From CADCVW01 sp964251385 (GTDB lineage: Bacteria > Pseudomonadota > Alphaproteobacteria > Sphingomonadales > Sphingomonadaceae): a DNA stretch of 64,000 bases. The stretch is from assembly GCA_964251385.1 (NCBI GenBank), contig CAXUJK010000003.1:496001-560000 (forward strand), read 5' to 3'. Position numbers and translations under genes: made by a program. The notes below the pieces were generated by a model. That model saw nothing but the letters and a program-made list of their open reading frames with translations, was not told the origin of the DNA and did no database searches. How positions within the stretch are numbered: the stretch's first letter is position 1; the number at the start of each line of letters is the position of its first letter. This document shows positions 25,687 to 35,069 of the stretch, piece after piece.

Positions 25687-26675
25687 ACACGGCGGCGGAC
25701 TCGTGGCCCGACTGGGCGACGTTCGGGCTGATCGACGATATTCGCCCCGCGCTCGCCAACGCGGTCCTGCGCGCCCTTCCGGTCGCGATCGTCACGCTCT
25801 TCGCGTCCGAAGGCGGATCGCCTCGGGGCCTGGGCGCGCAGATGGCAATCGGCGACGGCATCCTGGTCGGGCACGTGTCGGGCGGATGCATCGAAGGCGA
25901 TGTCGCGAGCCACTGCCGTGCCGCGCTCGCCGACGGAGCCCCGCGCAGGCTGGTCTACGGGCGCGGCGGACCGTGGGACCTGCCGTTGCCGTGCGGCGGG
26001 CGGATCGAGTTGCTGATCGAACCCGTGCCCGTCGGCGACGTCGCCTTGGCCCGGCTCGTCGACTTCGCCGACAGGCGCGTGCCCTGCGTGTGGCGGAGTG
26101 ATGGCGGCGAGCGGGTATGCGAGCCCGCCGACGATCCCGGCCTGCCGGAGGCGGGAACGATCGGCACGCAGGTCTTCCGCCGCCACGAACCGCAAACCCG
26201 GCTGATCGTGATCGGTAGCGATCCAACTGCACTGGCGATGGCGGGGATGGCGGCGGGGATGGGCATGGACGCGGTGCTCGTCCGCCCGCAGGGTCCGCAC
26301 GAACCGCCGCCGCTCGCCTGTGTCCGCTATTCGCGGGATCGTCCGGCCGAGGCGCTGGCGGCGATCGGGGTCGACCGTTGGACCGCGGTCGCCGCGTGCA
26401 CGCACGACCACGACCTCGATGAAGAGACGTTGGCTGCGGCGCTGCGTTCGCCCGCCTTCTTCGTCGGCGCGCTAGGCAGCGCGCGGCGACGGGCGGAGCG
26501 GCTCGACGCGTTGCGGGCGGCGGGGTTGGGCGAGCCGGACGTGGCCCGGCTACGGACGCCGATCGGCCTTACCATCGGCGCGCGCGCGCCGTACGAGATC
26601 GCGGTCGCGACCTTGGCCGAGCTGATTGCGGCCGAACGCAGCGTCGGCGCGACTCGGATTCGCAGCGCGGCGTGA
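25683..26675 (+). CDS. xdhC: XdhC-family Mo hydroxylase maturation factor
   Basis: This 330-residue XdhC/CoxI-type protein binds the cofactor and delivers the sulfurated form to xanthine-dehydrogenase-family enzymes. The N-terminal domain shows VTLFASEGGSPRGLGAQMAI and VGHVSGGCIEGDV. A Rossmann-like C-terminal domain has TRLIVIGSDPTALAMAGMAAGMG, TAVAACTHDHDLDEETLAAAL and FFVGALGSARRRAERLDALR. The GTG at 25683 overlaps moeA. Two Mo hydroxylase operons lie on either side in the window and are its likely clients. Confidence 0.88.
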   Translation: MNTAADSWPDWATFGLIDDIRPALANAVLRALPVAIVTLFASEGGSPRGLGAQMAIGDGILVGHVSGGCIEGDVASHCRAALADGAPRRLVYGRGGPWDLPLPCGGRIELLIEPVPVGDVALARLVDFADRRVPCVWRSDGGERVCEPADDPGLPEAGTIGTQVFRRHEPQTRLIVIGSDPTALAMAGMAAGMGMDAVLVRPQGPHEPPPLACVRYSRDRPAEALAAIGVDRWTAVAACTHDHDLDEETLAAALRSPAFFVGALGSARRRAERLDALRAAGLGEPDVARLRTPIGLTIGARAPYEIAVATLAELIAAERSVGATRIRSAA

Positions 26676-27274
26676 GCGCGTTCTACGCGGTCGTGCTGGC
26701 GGCGGGTGCGGGATCGCGTTTTGGCGGGTCGAAGCTGACCGCGCCTTGGAATGGCGGGGTGCTGCTCGACGGCGCGCTCGCGGCCGCGCAAGCCGCTCCA
26801 GTCGCTGGTGTGTTCGTCGTCACGGGTGCCCATGCCGATCTCGTCGAGAAGACCGTAGCGCGCTCCGCCGGTCATCGCCCGTCCGTCTCTACCATTCGGT
26901 GCCCCGACCATGCGAGCGGGATGGCCGCTTCGCTGCGCTGCGGACTTGCGGCGCTCCCCGCGAACGCCGAGGGCGCGTTCATCTTCTTGGGCGACATGCC
27001 GCACGTTGCTGTCGCTCTCCCCGATATTCTTCTGGCGGCGGTTCGGTCCGGCGCGATCGCCGCCTCGCCGGTGCGTCGCGATCGGCTGGGCCATCCGGTT
27101 CTGATCAGCCGAGCCTTGTTTCGCGCCTTCTTCGACGGCGCAGGCGACGGGGCGGGCGGTGCAATCCTACGGAGCTTGGGCGCGAGCCTGGTCCGGATCA
27201 TGGTGGACGATGACGGCGTCCTCACCGACATAGATACGCCTGCCGAGCTCGATGCTGCCTGTCGAACGCCCTGA
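26672..27274 (+). CDS. mocA: Molybdenum cofactor cytidylyltransferase (MocA-like)
   Basis: The 200-residue NTP-transferase-like protein has the nucleotide-binding LAAGAGSRFGGSKLTAPWNG at its N-terminus, DHASGMAASLRCGLAALP and FLGDMPHVA in the middle, and DIDTPAEL at the end. MocA attaches CMP to the cofactor, giving the cytosine dinucleotide form used by xanthine-dehydrogenase-family enzymes such as the two encoded here. MobA (GMP transfer) is the alternative, but the xdhC neighbourhood and the GM-x-x-SL-x-x-G motif favour MocA. The GTG at 26672 overlaps the xdhC stop. Confidence 0.85.
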   Translation: MSAFYAVVLAAGAGSRFGGSKLTAPWNGGVLLDGALAAAQAAPVAGVFVVTGAHADLVEKTVARSAGHRPSVSTIRCPDHASGMAASLRCGLAALPANAEGAFIFLGDMPHVAVALPDILLAAVRSGAIAASPVRRDRLGHPVLISRALFRAFFDGAGDGAGGAILRSLGASLVRIMVDDDGVLTDIDTPAELDAACRTP

Positions 27275-27301
27275 GGCACGCGGAGAACATCAGATCGCGA
27301 A

Positions 27302-27949
27302 TCACGATCTCTCCTCGCCGACCAGGACGCGCCGCGTGCCCAGCCGGTCCGCCTCACGCGCGTCATGCGTGACGTAGAGGATCGGAAGCTGCAGGTCGTC
27401 ACGGATGCGTTCGATGACAAACATGATCTCGTCCCGGCGGTCGGCATCGAGCGAGGCGAGCGGTTCATCCATCAGCAGCGCGCGCGCACCCGACAGCAGG
27501 GTGCGGCCGATGGCGACGCGTTGCGCCTCACCGCCCGACAGCGAGCGCGGCCAGCGGTCCAGCAGATTGCCCAACTCTAGGAACGCGACGACCTCCGAGA
27601 ACCCGATCCAGCGATCTTCCGGCTCCGCCAGCCGGTAGCCGTAGAGCAGGTTGGCGCGCACGGAGCAGTGTGGGAACAGGCGTCCGTCCTGAAAAACGTA
27701 GCCGTTGCGCCTCCGATGGGGCGGCACGTCGATCCGCGCCGTCGCGTCGAACAGCGCGACCCCTCTGACCCGCACATGCCCCCGGTCTGGCCGCAGAAGC
27801 CCGGCGACCATGTTGAGCACGGACGTCTTGCCCGACCCTGACCGGCCGAACAGAACGGTGATTCCCCCGCCTGCTTGGAACGTGAGGTCGACGCGGGCGC
27901 GGCCGAGGGTGCGGCCGAGGGTGCAGCCGACGTCGACATCAAAGGACAT
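27302..27949 (-). CDS. modC: Molybdate ABC transporter ATP-binding protein ModC
   Basis: This 215-residue ATPase powers molybdate import. Walker A is LFGRSGSGKTSVLNM, the signature is RSLSGGEAQRVAIGRTLL, Walker B is ALLMDEPLASLD, and YVTHDAREADRLG is the H-loop. It ends just after the nucleotide-binding domain, so the C-terminal Mop/TOBE domain of full-length ModC is missing. A full-length ModE with Mop domains is present separately. Its ATG overlaps the end of modB, and it converges on mocA with a 27-bp gap. Confidence 0.9.
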   Translation of the reverse strand: MSFDVDVGCTLGRTLGRARVDLTFQAGGGITVLFGRSGSGKTSVLNMVAGLLRPDRGHVRVRGVALFDATARIDVPPHRRRNGYVFQDGRLFPHCSVRANLLYGYRLAEPEDRWIGFSEVVAFLELGNLLDRWPRSLSGGEAQRVAIGRTLLSGARALLMDEPLASLDADRRDEIMFVIERIRDDLQLPILYVTHDAREADRLGTRRVLVGEERS

Positions 27950-28631
27950 GGAGGTTTCCGCGCTCTCCGCGCCGGCCCAGCCATTCGGAGACTAGCAGCG
28001 CCGCGAGGGACAGCGCCACCGCGATTAGCGCAAGCCGCAGCACGGTTCCGTCGCCGTTCGGCATCTGCAGTGCCGAGTATATCGCGATGGGGAGCGTCCG
28101 CGTTTCGCCCGGAATGTTGGAAACGAAGGTGATGGTTGCGCCGAACTCGCCGATCGACCGCGCGAACCCCAGAACGAGCCCGGCCAGGACGCCGGGCGCG
28201 CTCAAAGGCAGGGTCACGGTGGCGAAGGTGCGCCACGGACCCGCGCCCAGCGTCCGTGCCGCGCCTTCCAGCCGGCGGTCGACGGCCTCGATCGACAGCC
28301 GCATCGCGCGCACCATCAGGGGCAGCGCCATAATGGCGGCCGCGATCGCCGCGCCTGTCCAGCGGAACATGACGGACACGCCGAACGTCGCGTCCAGCCA
28401 CGCCCCGACCGGCCCATTACGGCCGAACGCCAGCAGCAGCAGCCAGCCTGTGACGACGGGCGGCAAGACGAGCGGCAGATGGACGAACGCGTCGAGCACC
28501 GCCTTGCCGGCGAACCGCCCGCGCGCGAGCAGGTAGGCGAGCGCAAACGCCACGGGCAGCGTCCCCGCCATGGCCGCCGCGCTGACCTTTAGCGACAGGC
28601 GGACGATCTCCCACTCTTCAGGCGTGAGCAC
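27939..28631 (-). CDS. modB: Molybdate ABC transporter permease ModB
   Basis: This 230-residue inner-membrane permease has about five transmembrane helices. The ABC-contacting loop is EGAARTLGAGPWRTFATVTLPLSAPGVLAG, the classic EAA motif. PLVLPPVVTGWLLLLAFG and SIGEFGATITFVSNIPGETRTLPIAIY are typical of ModB/CysT permeases. I choose the GTG at 28631 (VLTPEEWEIVRLSLKVS), because the frame further upstream runs into modA in an unrelated frame. It lies 7 bp after modA and overlaps modC. Confidence 0.9.
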   Translation of the reverse strand: MLTPEEWEIVRLSLKVSAAAMAGTLPVAFALAYLLARGRFAGKAVLDAFVHLPLVLPPVVTGWLLLLAFGRNGPVGAWLDATFGVSVMFRWTGAAIAAAIMALPLMVRAMRLSIEAVDRRLEGAARTLGAGPWRTFATVTLPLSAPGVLAGLVLGFARSIGEFGATITFVSNIPGETRTLPIAIYSALQMPNGDGTVLRLALIAVALSLAALLVSEWLGRRGERGNLHVL

Positions 28632-28638
28632 GGGAAAG

Positions 28639-29415
28639 TCAGCCGGTCCGGAAGCCGTAGCCCCGGAAGATCGCCCGACCGGGCGCGGACAGCAGGAAAC
28701 GGCGGAATCCCTCGGCCTCGGGGTTGGTCGACCGGCGCAGCAACGCGATCGGATAGGTGATCGGCGGGTGGCTATCCGCCGGAAACATGCCGACGACGCG
28801 CACGCGGCGCGACGCGCGCACGTCGGTTTCGTAGACGATGCCGTAGGGTGCCTCACCGCGCTCGACGAGCAGCAACGCTGCGCGGACGCTGTCGGCGCGC
28901 GCGATTCGGCCGGACACGGCGGGCCAGACGCCGAGCGCGGTCAACGCCGCGCGCCCGTAGCGTCCCGCCGGCACCGAGTCAGGATCGGCCATCGCCAGCC
29001 GCCCATTGCCCAGTGCCCGCGCCAGCGGGAAGCCGCGGCGGATCGCGAGCGCGCCGCCTCGGCCGGCTGGCGCGATGAGCACCAGCCGGTTGGCGAGGAA
29101 CGACGCCCGCGTCCCCGACCGCAGCAGTCCGGCGCGTTGCATTTCGTCCATCCACGCCTCGTCCGCCGAGATGAAGAGGTCAGCCGGCGCTCCCGCCCGG
29201 ATTTGCCGCGCGAGCGCGGATGAGGCGGCGAAGGAAATGGTCGGCTTCGCATGCCGCCGCGCCGCCCAGGCGTTTCCCGCGGCCGTCAACGCTTCCTGAA
29301 GGCTCGCCGCTGCCAGAATCAGCGGCGAGCGTGCGCGGGCCTCGACCGGTGACGATGCCGCAAGCAGCGTCGCCAATGCGACCAACAGGCCAAGACCTTT
29401 GCCGATCGTCATCAC
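28639..29415 (-). CDS. modA: Molybdate-binding periplasmic protein ModA
   Basis: The 258-residue binding protein begins with a signal peptide (GKGLGLLVALATLLAASSPVEA). The mature part has LILAAASLQEALTAAGNAW, where serine residues bind the oxyanion, SFAASSALARQIRAGAPADLFISAD, and GIVYETDV near the C-terminal hinge. It captures molybdate (possibly also tungstate) in the periplasm for ModBC. Either of two adjacent ATG codons (29415, 29412) could start translation. It is divergent from the TonB receptor gene, and a ModE box lies about 90 bp upstream. Confidence 0.92.
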   Translation of the reverse strand: MMTIGKGLGLLVALATLLAASSPVEARARSPLILAAASLQEALTAAGNAWAARRHAKPTISFAASSALARQIRAGAPADLFISADEAWMDEMQRAGLLRSGTRASFLANRLVLIAPAGRGGALAIRRGFPLARALGNGRLAMADPDSVPAGRYGRAALTALGVWPAVSGRIARADSVRAALLLVERGEAPYGIVYETDVRASRRVRVVGMFPADSHPPITYPIALLRRSTNPEAEGFRRFLLSAPGRAIFRGYGFRTG

Positions 29416-29491
29416 CGTCTCCGCCCAAGATCCACAACTGCCCGCAAAGATGCTCTACGTCGAGATTTCGCTAACTCGGGCGGAATTGATG

Positions 29492-29516
29492 CGTTATGTG
29501 GCACAACTACATAACG
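29492..29516. promoter_or_regulatory. ModE operator between modA and TonB receptor
   Basis: CGTTATGT-N9-ACATAACG is a perfect 8-bp inverted repeat. It differs only slightly from the E. coli modA operator, which has CGTTATAT and ACATAACG arms with an 8-bp spacer. It touches the GAGGGA ribosome-binding site of the TonB receptor gene, so bound ModE would block that transcript directly. It may also repress modABC in the opposite direction. The full-length ModE encoded at 31959 is the obvious binder. Confidence 0.8.
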
Positions 29517-29527
29517 AGGGATAGATC

Positions 29528-31942
29528 GTGCGAAAACATGCGGTGCTCGTGTCGGCGCTGCTTGGATCCGTGACACCAACGGCTGCGATGGCGCAAGCGT
29601 CGCCGAACGCGAGCGATGCGCTCTCCCGGTCGCAATCCGATGCGGCGTCCGAGACGGAGCGAGCGGACGTTGGCGAAGGCGTTCCCGACATCATCGTCAC
29701 GGCGCGCCGGCGCGAAGAAAGCGCGCAGTCGGTCCCCGGGGCGCTTTCCGTCGTCGGCGGGACCCAGCTCGATCAATCCTACACCGTCAATACCTCGCTT
29801 CTTTCGCAGCTCGTGCCGAGCCTCAACTATAGCTCGGCCAACCCACGCAACACTGCGTTCACTATCCGGGGCCTGGGCAGCAGCGTCGTGGCGGTCAGCC
29901 AGGCGAACGACGGGCTGGAGCCCGGCGTCGGCTTTTACGTTGACCAGGTCTATCACGCCCGCCCCGCGACTGCGGCGTTCGACTTCACCGACATTGAGCG
30001 CATCGAGGTGCTGCGCGGGCCGCAGGGCACGCTGTTCGGCAAGAACACCACGGCGGGCGCGATCAACATCACGACGCGGATGCCGACCTTCACCTATGAG
30101 ACGCAAGGCGAGATCACCTACGGAAGCGACCGGTTCTTCCAGGCCAAGGCCGCGGTCTCCGGCCCATTGGACGACCGCGTCGCCTTCCGCCTGTCGGGAC
30201 TGATCACGCGGCGCGACGGGGTGATCGACAATATCGTCCGGGGCATCAAGCATAACGAGATCCGCAACGAGGCGCTGCGCGCGCAGCTTCTCGCCCGCCT
30301 GACAGACAACTTCCAGCTTCGGCTGATTGCCGACTGGAATAACTTCGACAGCGATTGCTGCACTCAGGTCTATCTGCGCGTCGGCGAGTCGCTCCGTCCC
30401 GCAGCGCGTCAATATCCCGCTCTGGCGGCCGGTGTCGGCTACACGCCCGCCAGCCTGAACGTCTACGATCGGGTGACCGACATCGACGCGGCGCTGCGCG
30501 TCGATACGAACGAAGGCGGCGTGTCCGCGATCGCCGACTGGGATCTCGGCGCAGTGACGCTGACGTCGGTCAATGCGTGGCGTTTCTGGAACTGGGATGC
30601 CGCCAATGACCGCGACTACATCGGGCTGCCCATCCAGCTGACGCAAGGCATCCCGTCGCGGCAGGACCAGTACAGCCAGGAGTTGCGGCTCGCGTCCCAC
30701 GGAGAGGACCGTCTGAGCTACGTGCTCGGCCTCTACTACTTCAATCAGGAAATCAGGGGCCGGCCGGTGTCCATCTACGGCCCCCTCGGGGCCTATTGGC
30801 TCATCGGCCCGACGACGGGCGCCAACGCCACGCCGGTGCCGGGCAATCTGCTCGACGGCTACGGCCAGGACGGGCGCACGCGGTTCGCGGTCACCAGCTA
30901 TGCCGCGTTCGGCGAGGCGAACCTGCGCATCACCGACCGCCTGACCGCGACCGCGGGTCTGCGCTACACCTACGAGAAGAAGGAGGGGGAATATTCAACC
31001 TTCGTCTTCGGCGGTCCGCCTACGACGAATCAGGCGCTGATCAACGCCCGGCTGTCCGTGCTGCGGCCGCAGACCTACGCCGCGACGGACAAGGACGGCA
31101 GTCTGTCGGGCCGCGCCAACCTGTCCTACCAGGTCACCGACGACGTGCTGGGCTACGCCAGCTACGCTCGCGGGTTCAAGTCGGGCGGCATCAACATGTC
31201 GGGCCTGCCGCTCGACGCGCAGAACCGGCCCGCATTGGCCGCCGCGGTGATCGATCCCGAACGCAACGTCACCTACGAAGTCGGGCTGAAGTCGCGCCTG
31301 TTCGATCGGCGGCTCGTGCTCAACCTCGCGGCCTTCTACACCGAGGTGCGCGACTTCCAGGCGACGATCGTCGACAGCGCGCAAACGGTCGCGCTGCGTG
31401 GCTATTTGTCCAACATTCCCGAGGTTACGGTTCAGGGCCTCGAAGTCGATGCGACGGCACGCGTCACGCGCAACCTGTCGCTGCGCGCATTCATTGCTTA
31501 TGCCGATGGTCAGTACTCGGACTACCCTGCCGGCCCGTGCCCGCTCGAACGGCAGAGCGCGGCGACCGTTGCGTGCGACCTCACCGGGCAGCGTCTGTCG
31601 AGCCTGCCGCGCTGGTCGACGACGATCGGGGGCGATTACGCCAATCCAGTGGCCGCATTCGGCACCGGCGGCGCTCTGTTCGCCCGTGTCGATTCGAGCT
31701 TCCGCAGCGGATATTTCGGCGATCCCTCGTTGTCGCGCTTCACCTTCGTCCGCGCCTACAACGTGACCAACGGCAGCGTCGGCTACCGGTCGGACGCGGG
31801 CTGGGAGGTGTCGCTCTTCGCGCGCAACCTGTTCGATGAGGACCATATCCAGAACCTGACGATCCAGGCGGGCAACAGCGGCCTGATCCTGGGCGCCCCG
31901 AGCGATCCGCGCGTCATCGGCGTGACCCTGCGGCTGCTATAA
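29528..31942 (+). CDS. TonB-dependent outer-membrane receptor in the mod locus
   Basis: This 804-residue protein has a signal peptide (VRKHAVLVSALLGSVTPTAAMAQA). A TonB-box-like DIIVTARRREE segment is followed by a plug domain (GGTQLDQSYTVN, FTIRGLGSSV, IEVLRGPQGTLFGKNTTAGAINI) and a 22-strand type barrel ending in an aromatic-free LRLL. The family takes up chelated metals or other scarce solutes with energy from TonB. The GTG at 29528 follows GAGGGA. A ModE box directly upstream and modE 17 bp downstream suggest a substrate containing molybdate, perhaps a chelate. That substrate is an inference. Confidence 0.9.
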   Translation: MRKHAVLVSALLGSVTPTAAMAQASPNASDALSRSQSDAASETERADVGEGVPDIIVTARRREESAQSVPGALSVVGGTQLDQSYTVNTSLLSQLVPSLNYSSANPRNTAFTIRGLGSSVVAVSQANDGLEPGVGFYVDQVYHARPATAAFDFTDIERIEVLRGPQGTLFGKNTTAGAINITTRMPTFTYETQGEITYGSDRFFQAKAAVSGPLDDRVAFRLSGLITRRDGVIDNIVRGIKHNEIRNEALRAQLLARLTDNFQLRLIADWNNFDSDCCTQVYLRVGESLRPAARQYPALAAGVGYTPASLNVYDRVTDIDAALRVDTNEGGVSAIADWDLGAVTLTSVNAWRFWNWDAANDRDYIGLPIQLTQGIPSRQDQYSQELRLASHGEDRLSYVLGLYYFNQEIRGRPVSIYGPLGAYWLIGPTTGANATPVPGNLLDGYGQDGRTRFAVTSYAAFGEANLRITDRLTATAGLRYTYEKKEGEYSTFVFGGPPTTNQALINARLSVLRPQTYAATDKDGSLSGRANLSYQVTDDVLGYASYARGFKSGGINMSGLPLDAQNRPALAAAVIDPERNVTYEVGLKSRLFDRRLVLNLAAFYTEVRDFQATIVDSAQTVALRGYLSNIPEVTVQGLEVDATARVTRNLSLRAFIAYADGQYSDYPAGPCPLERQSAATVACDLTGQRLSSLPRWSTTIGGDYANPVAAFGTGGALFARVDSSFRSGYFGDPSLSRFTFVRAYNVTNGSVGYRSDAGWEVSLFARNLFDEDHIQNLTIQAGNSGLILGAPSDPRVIGVTLRLL

Positions 31943-31958
31943 GCTAGACGGGCGGACG

Positions 31959-32762
31959 ATGAGCGCCGCCGACAGCCTCCAAGCGACTGTGACGCTGCGC
32001 CGCGCTGCGGGCCGTGTGGGTGCCGATCGGATCGCGCTGCTCCGGGCGATCGGCGACACGGGATCGATCAGCGCGGCCGCTCGCGCAGTGCCCGTCAGCT
32101 ACAAGGCGGCATGGGACGGCGTTCAGGTACTCAACAATCTGTTTGAGCGTCCCTTGATCGCGGCATCGGCCGGAGGACGCGACGGGGGCGCAAGCGTCAT
32201 TACCGAGGCAGGCCGCGCCGTTCTCGCCGCCTATGACGCGGTTGAGGCGGAACTCTCCGTGACGATGGATCGGCTTGAAGCCAGCCTTTCCTCGGTCCAT
32301 GGAAGTGCCCTCAAGCCGCTTCTGTGGGGCATCGCCATGAAGACCAGCGCGCGCAATACACTGAGCGGAACGATCGCGCGGGTGACGCCAGGCGCGGTCA
32401 ACTCCGAAGTCGCCCTGCGAGTCACTGATGAGCTGGAGATAATCGCAACGATCACGCGCGCGAGCGTCGACGCCTTGGGCCTCGCTCCCGGGGTGCCGGC
32501 GCTGGCGCTGATCAAGTCCAGCTTCGTTACCTTGGCGCGAGGCGACGGGAACGTCAGGACGTCGGCTCGGAACACCTTGGCAGGCATTGTTGCCAGGCGC
32601 GAGGACGGTGCAGTCGGCAGCGAGATCACGCTGAACCTGGAAACGGGTAAGACGATCACGGCTACGCTGACCTGCGAGAGCGCAAACGCCCTCGACCTGA
32701 CGACTGGAGTCGCGGCTCTCGCCTTGATCAAGGCGAGCCACGTCATCATCGCCGTTGAATGA
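31959..32762 (+). CDS. modE: Molybdate-responsive regulator ModE with two Mop domains
   Basis: This 267-residue protein has the full ModE layout. The winged-helix domain (DRIALLRAIGDTGSISAAARAVPVSYKAAWDGVQVLNNLF, then GGRDGGASVITEAG) occupies residues 1-115. Two Mop repeats follow: TSARNTLSGTIARVTPGAVNSEV... and TSARNTLAGIVARREDGAVGSEI..., each ending in LALIK-x-S. Molybdate-bound ModE usually represses molybdate uptake and activates Moco genes. It is downstream of the TonB receptor in one operon, so the ModE box upstream of that operon implies autoregulation. Confidence 0.92.
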   Translation: MSAADSLQATVTLRRAAGRVGADRIALLRAIGDTGSISAAARAVPVSYKAAWDGVQVLNNLFERPLIAASAGGRDGGASVITEAGRAVLAAYDAVEAELSVTMDRLEASLSSVHGSALKPLLWGIAMKTSARNTLSGTIARVTPGAVNSEVALRVTDELEIIATITRASVDALGLAPGVPALALIKSSFVTLARGDGNVRTSARNTLAGIVARREDGAVGSEITLNLETGKTITATLTCESANALDLTTGVAALALIKASHVIIAVE

Positions 32763-33690
32763 CCGATAAGGCGTCTTCTGAACCGGCTGCGACCCAAAAG
32801 GTCAGAGAAGGACGTATGGCTGTATGATTAGAAATCGTTGTGACCTTTGTCACTTCGGCTTTCATTTAACAAGTAAGCCTCAGCCTAAGCCTCACCCTCA
32901 GCATTACAACCCTATCGAAATATTCTGTTCGTTGGTGCCAGCTATCTACAACAGGTAATCGGCGTGCAGACCGGAGTTCGTGAAGCCTAAGGGATCCTGC
33001 CGGTGCCATACGAGACTTGAACGCCGTCGTGTTACGCGCCGGCCTGCCCGTGGCGCAGCAACTCGCCCTTCGATCATCGCAGCAAGAGCGTGGCGACGGT
33101 GCAGAGCATATACGAACGGGGCTCTGCAGCGGCATCAAGCCCGCCGCCCTGAGCACGGCAGATGGTGCCCGTGGCTTATCAGCTGGCTGCCTCCGGGGCG
33201 TATACTTGGATTAGAGTGAGATGGCGCTCCTGTTCAGAGCCGCACCGACACCCGCTAAGCAGCGCGCCTCAATCAGCTTCTGCCGCGCCGACGCACAGCA
33301 ACAAGGCGAGAAAGGTGGCCGCCATCGCGCCCGACAAGCGGCAGGTTGCCGCGGTCGATGTCACCCGTGCGCCAGCATAGCCGGTACGGCCCTGCGTTGG
33401 CGAGCGCCGCCGCATCAGCGGCGAGCAACAGGCGTCCGGTCGTCCTCGAGATAATCAAGCCAGCGATCACGACCGGCGTCGGCGCACCAAGTGAATGAGT
33501 TCGTCGCTGATGCCAAGGCGCTTGGGCAGGCGGGCGGGCCAAGCCCATGACACCGGCCCGATGATCAGGTCGCTCCTGACCAAAGACAACGGATGAACGG
33601 TCTTCGCATCAAAGTGGGGGGCCTCACCTTGAACGACGCCACCACACACATGCTGACCATGATCAAGTTCCTGGCTCTAGATCAGTCCTA
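32763..33690. other. Long intergenic region without a supported gene
   Basis: Frames on both strands are short and overlap one another. The minus-strand frame at 33273-33660 has protein-like pieces (FDAKTVHPLSLVRSDLIIG and LLLAADAAALANAGPYRLCW), but they lie in different frames and match no family I know, so this may be a decayed gene. A short tandem hexamer array (AAGCCT/CAGCCT/AAGCCT/CACCCT) lies at 32875-32898. Confidence 0.4.
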
Positions 33691-34638
33691 ATGCGGCTGC
33701 AGATGCCTGAGGGAACGGACGAGATTGCCATGCAGATGCAGCCGATCCCACAGACAAGCGTGGGGTTATCGCCTTGGACCCCGCAGCAGCTGCTAACCGC
33801 CATGAGGGGTTCTGCCGAGTTTCGCCGTACGCTGATTGCAGAACCAGCTTTTCAATTGACGCACTGCAAGAACTCATTGGCCGGCGGGTACGACGTTCCA
33901 GGGATGAAAGATCATGGTATTCGCGTCCAGGGTTCGTCACGCGCCCACCACTTTGCGTCCTTTAACGGGTCTCGTCATGAAGGAGTCGGTCGTCGGGGCA
34001 TGAGTTGGGTAGTGCCCGCCGGGGTCGCGACATCTTGGGAGTGGGAGCCGATCGAGGTTGTGGCCGTGTGGTTGTCGCCGACGCTATGGCGCGACGTGCT
34101 GGAAGGTTCCGGGCTCGAGGCCGAGTTGCACCCGGAAGTCCGCTTCGTCGGTGCCGACCCGCTCGTCGAGCAGCTCGTGCTTGCTTTGCAGGCAGGGGCC
34201 GACGAGCATCATCAGTTTGGTCGACTGCTTCGTGACGGATTGCTGGCCGCGTTGATCATGCATTTGGCCAAGCGGCAAACCACTCGCGCTCCCGCTCCAG
34301 GTCCACGCGGCGGATTAGCCGAATGGCGACTTCGCCGCGTTCTCGAACGAATGAACGATGCCCTCGCCGAAGACATACCGCTAGACCAGCTTGCAAAGCT
34401 GGCCGGTCTCTCGCCATGCCACTTCTCGACCGCTTTTCGCCGATCAACCGGTACGCCGCCTCATCAGTACCTGGTAAAACAACGGATTGCTCGAGCGCAA
34501 AGCCTGTTGAGGACGGACCACGCCACCAGCGTGACGGAAGTCGCCATGTCTGTCGGCTTCGGCACAAGCACTCACTTCGCGACGATGTTTCGCAAACTTA
34601 CGGGTAAGACGCCGTCGGAGTTCAGGGCTGCATCGTAG
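33691..34638 (+). CDS. AraC-family transcriptional regulator
   Basis: This 315-residue protein has a variable N-terminal sensor part and a C-terminal AraC DNA-binding domain: LRRVLERMNDALAEDIPLDQLAKLAGLSPCHFSTAFRRSTG with the first helix-turn-helix, and ATSVTEVAMSVGFGTSTHFATMFRKLTGKTPSEFR with the second. Three ATG codons (33691, 33703, 33730) could start translation. It is convergent with the periplasmic Mo hydroxylase operon, and its domain layout is very similar to the AraC protein at 39307-40275 on the other side. The pair probably arose by duplication. Confidence 0.85.
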   Translation: MRLQMPEGTDEIAMQMQPIPQTSVGLSPWTPQQLLTAMRGSAEFRRTLIAEPAFQLTHCKNSLAGGYDVPGMKDHGIRVQGSSRAHHFASFNGSRHEGVGRRGMSWVVPAGVATSWEWEPIEVVAVWLSPTLWRDVLEGSGLEAELHPEVRFVGADPLVEQLVLALQAGADEHHQFGRLLRDGLLAALIMHLAKRQTTRAPAPGPRGGLAEWRLRRVLERMNDALAEDIPLDQLAKLAGLSPCHFSTAFRRSTGTPPHQYLVKQRIARAQSLLRTDHATSVTEVAMSVGFGTSTHFATMFRKLTGKTPSEFRAAS

Positions 34639-35069
34639 CTGCCGGGAGATCAGCGCGGCCTCACGTCTGGTTTAGAGGAAAGGTCCACGTAGATAAATGG
34701 GCTACTCGAAGCACGACCCGCAACTGTCGAACGCACCGGCTCAGGCCGCGGCCATTGCGCAAGGCGTACTGACCCGCGTCGATCAAAAATCATCCCGTGC
34801 TCCGCGCGGACCTGCTCACTCAACCCGATCTGCGGCTGGCGGACAGTGACGTCAGCAGCCTGCTGACGAGGATGGCGTTCCAACGGCTCGCGCACAACCG
34901 GTTAAAGTTTCTTGTTGACTCCTTTTAACATCTTCGGGTGCGAAACGCCCGGCAATCCCGACGCCCACGTCGGCGACGATCTCTCGCCGGCGGGGCTTGC
35001 GGCCGTTGACTCCACGCTAATCGATAAGAGCATCACGGTCCACGTGCCGAGACGGGCTTGCTCGCAAGA
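34639..35069. pseudogene. Degenerate small gene around 34697-34928
   Basis: From an ATG at 34697 the plus strand reads GYSKHDPQLSNAPAQAAAIA and GVLTRVDQ. After a frameshift it continues as NHPVLRADLLTQPDLRLADS and SSLLTRMAFQRLAHNRLKFL to a TAA at 34926-34928. The composition is that of a real protein of about 77 residues, but I do not recognise the family. The rest of the gap holds nothing supported. Confidence 0.35.

Noticed and set aside
29507..30700. Minus-strand open frame opposite the TonB receptor
   Set aside because: Covers the receptor plug and barrel in antisense; composition is not protein-like.
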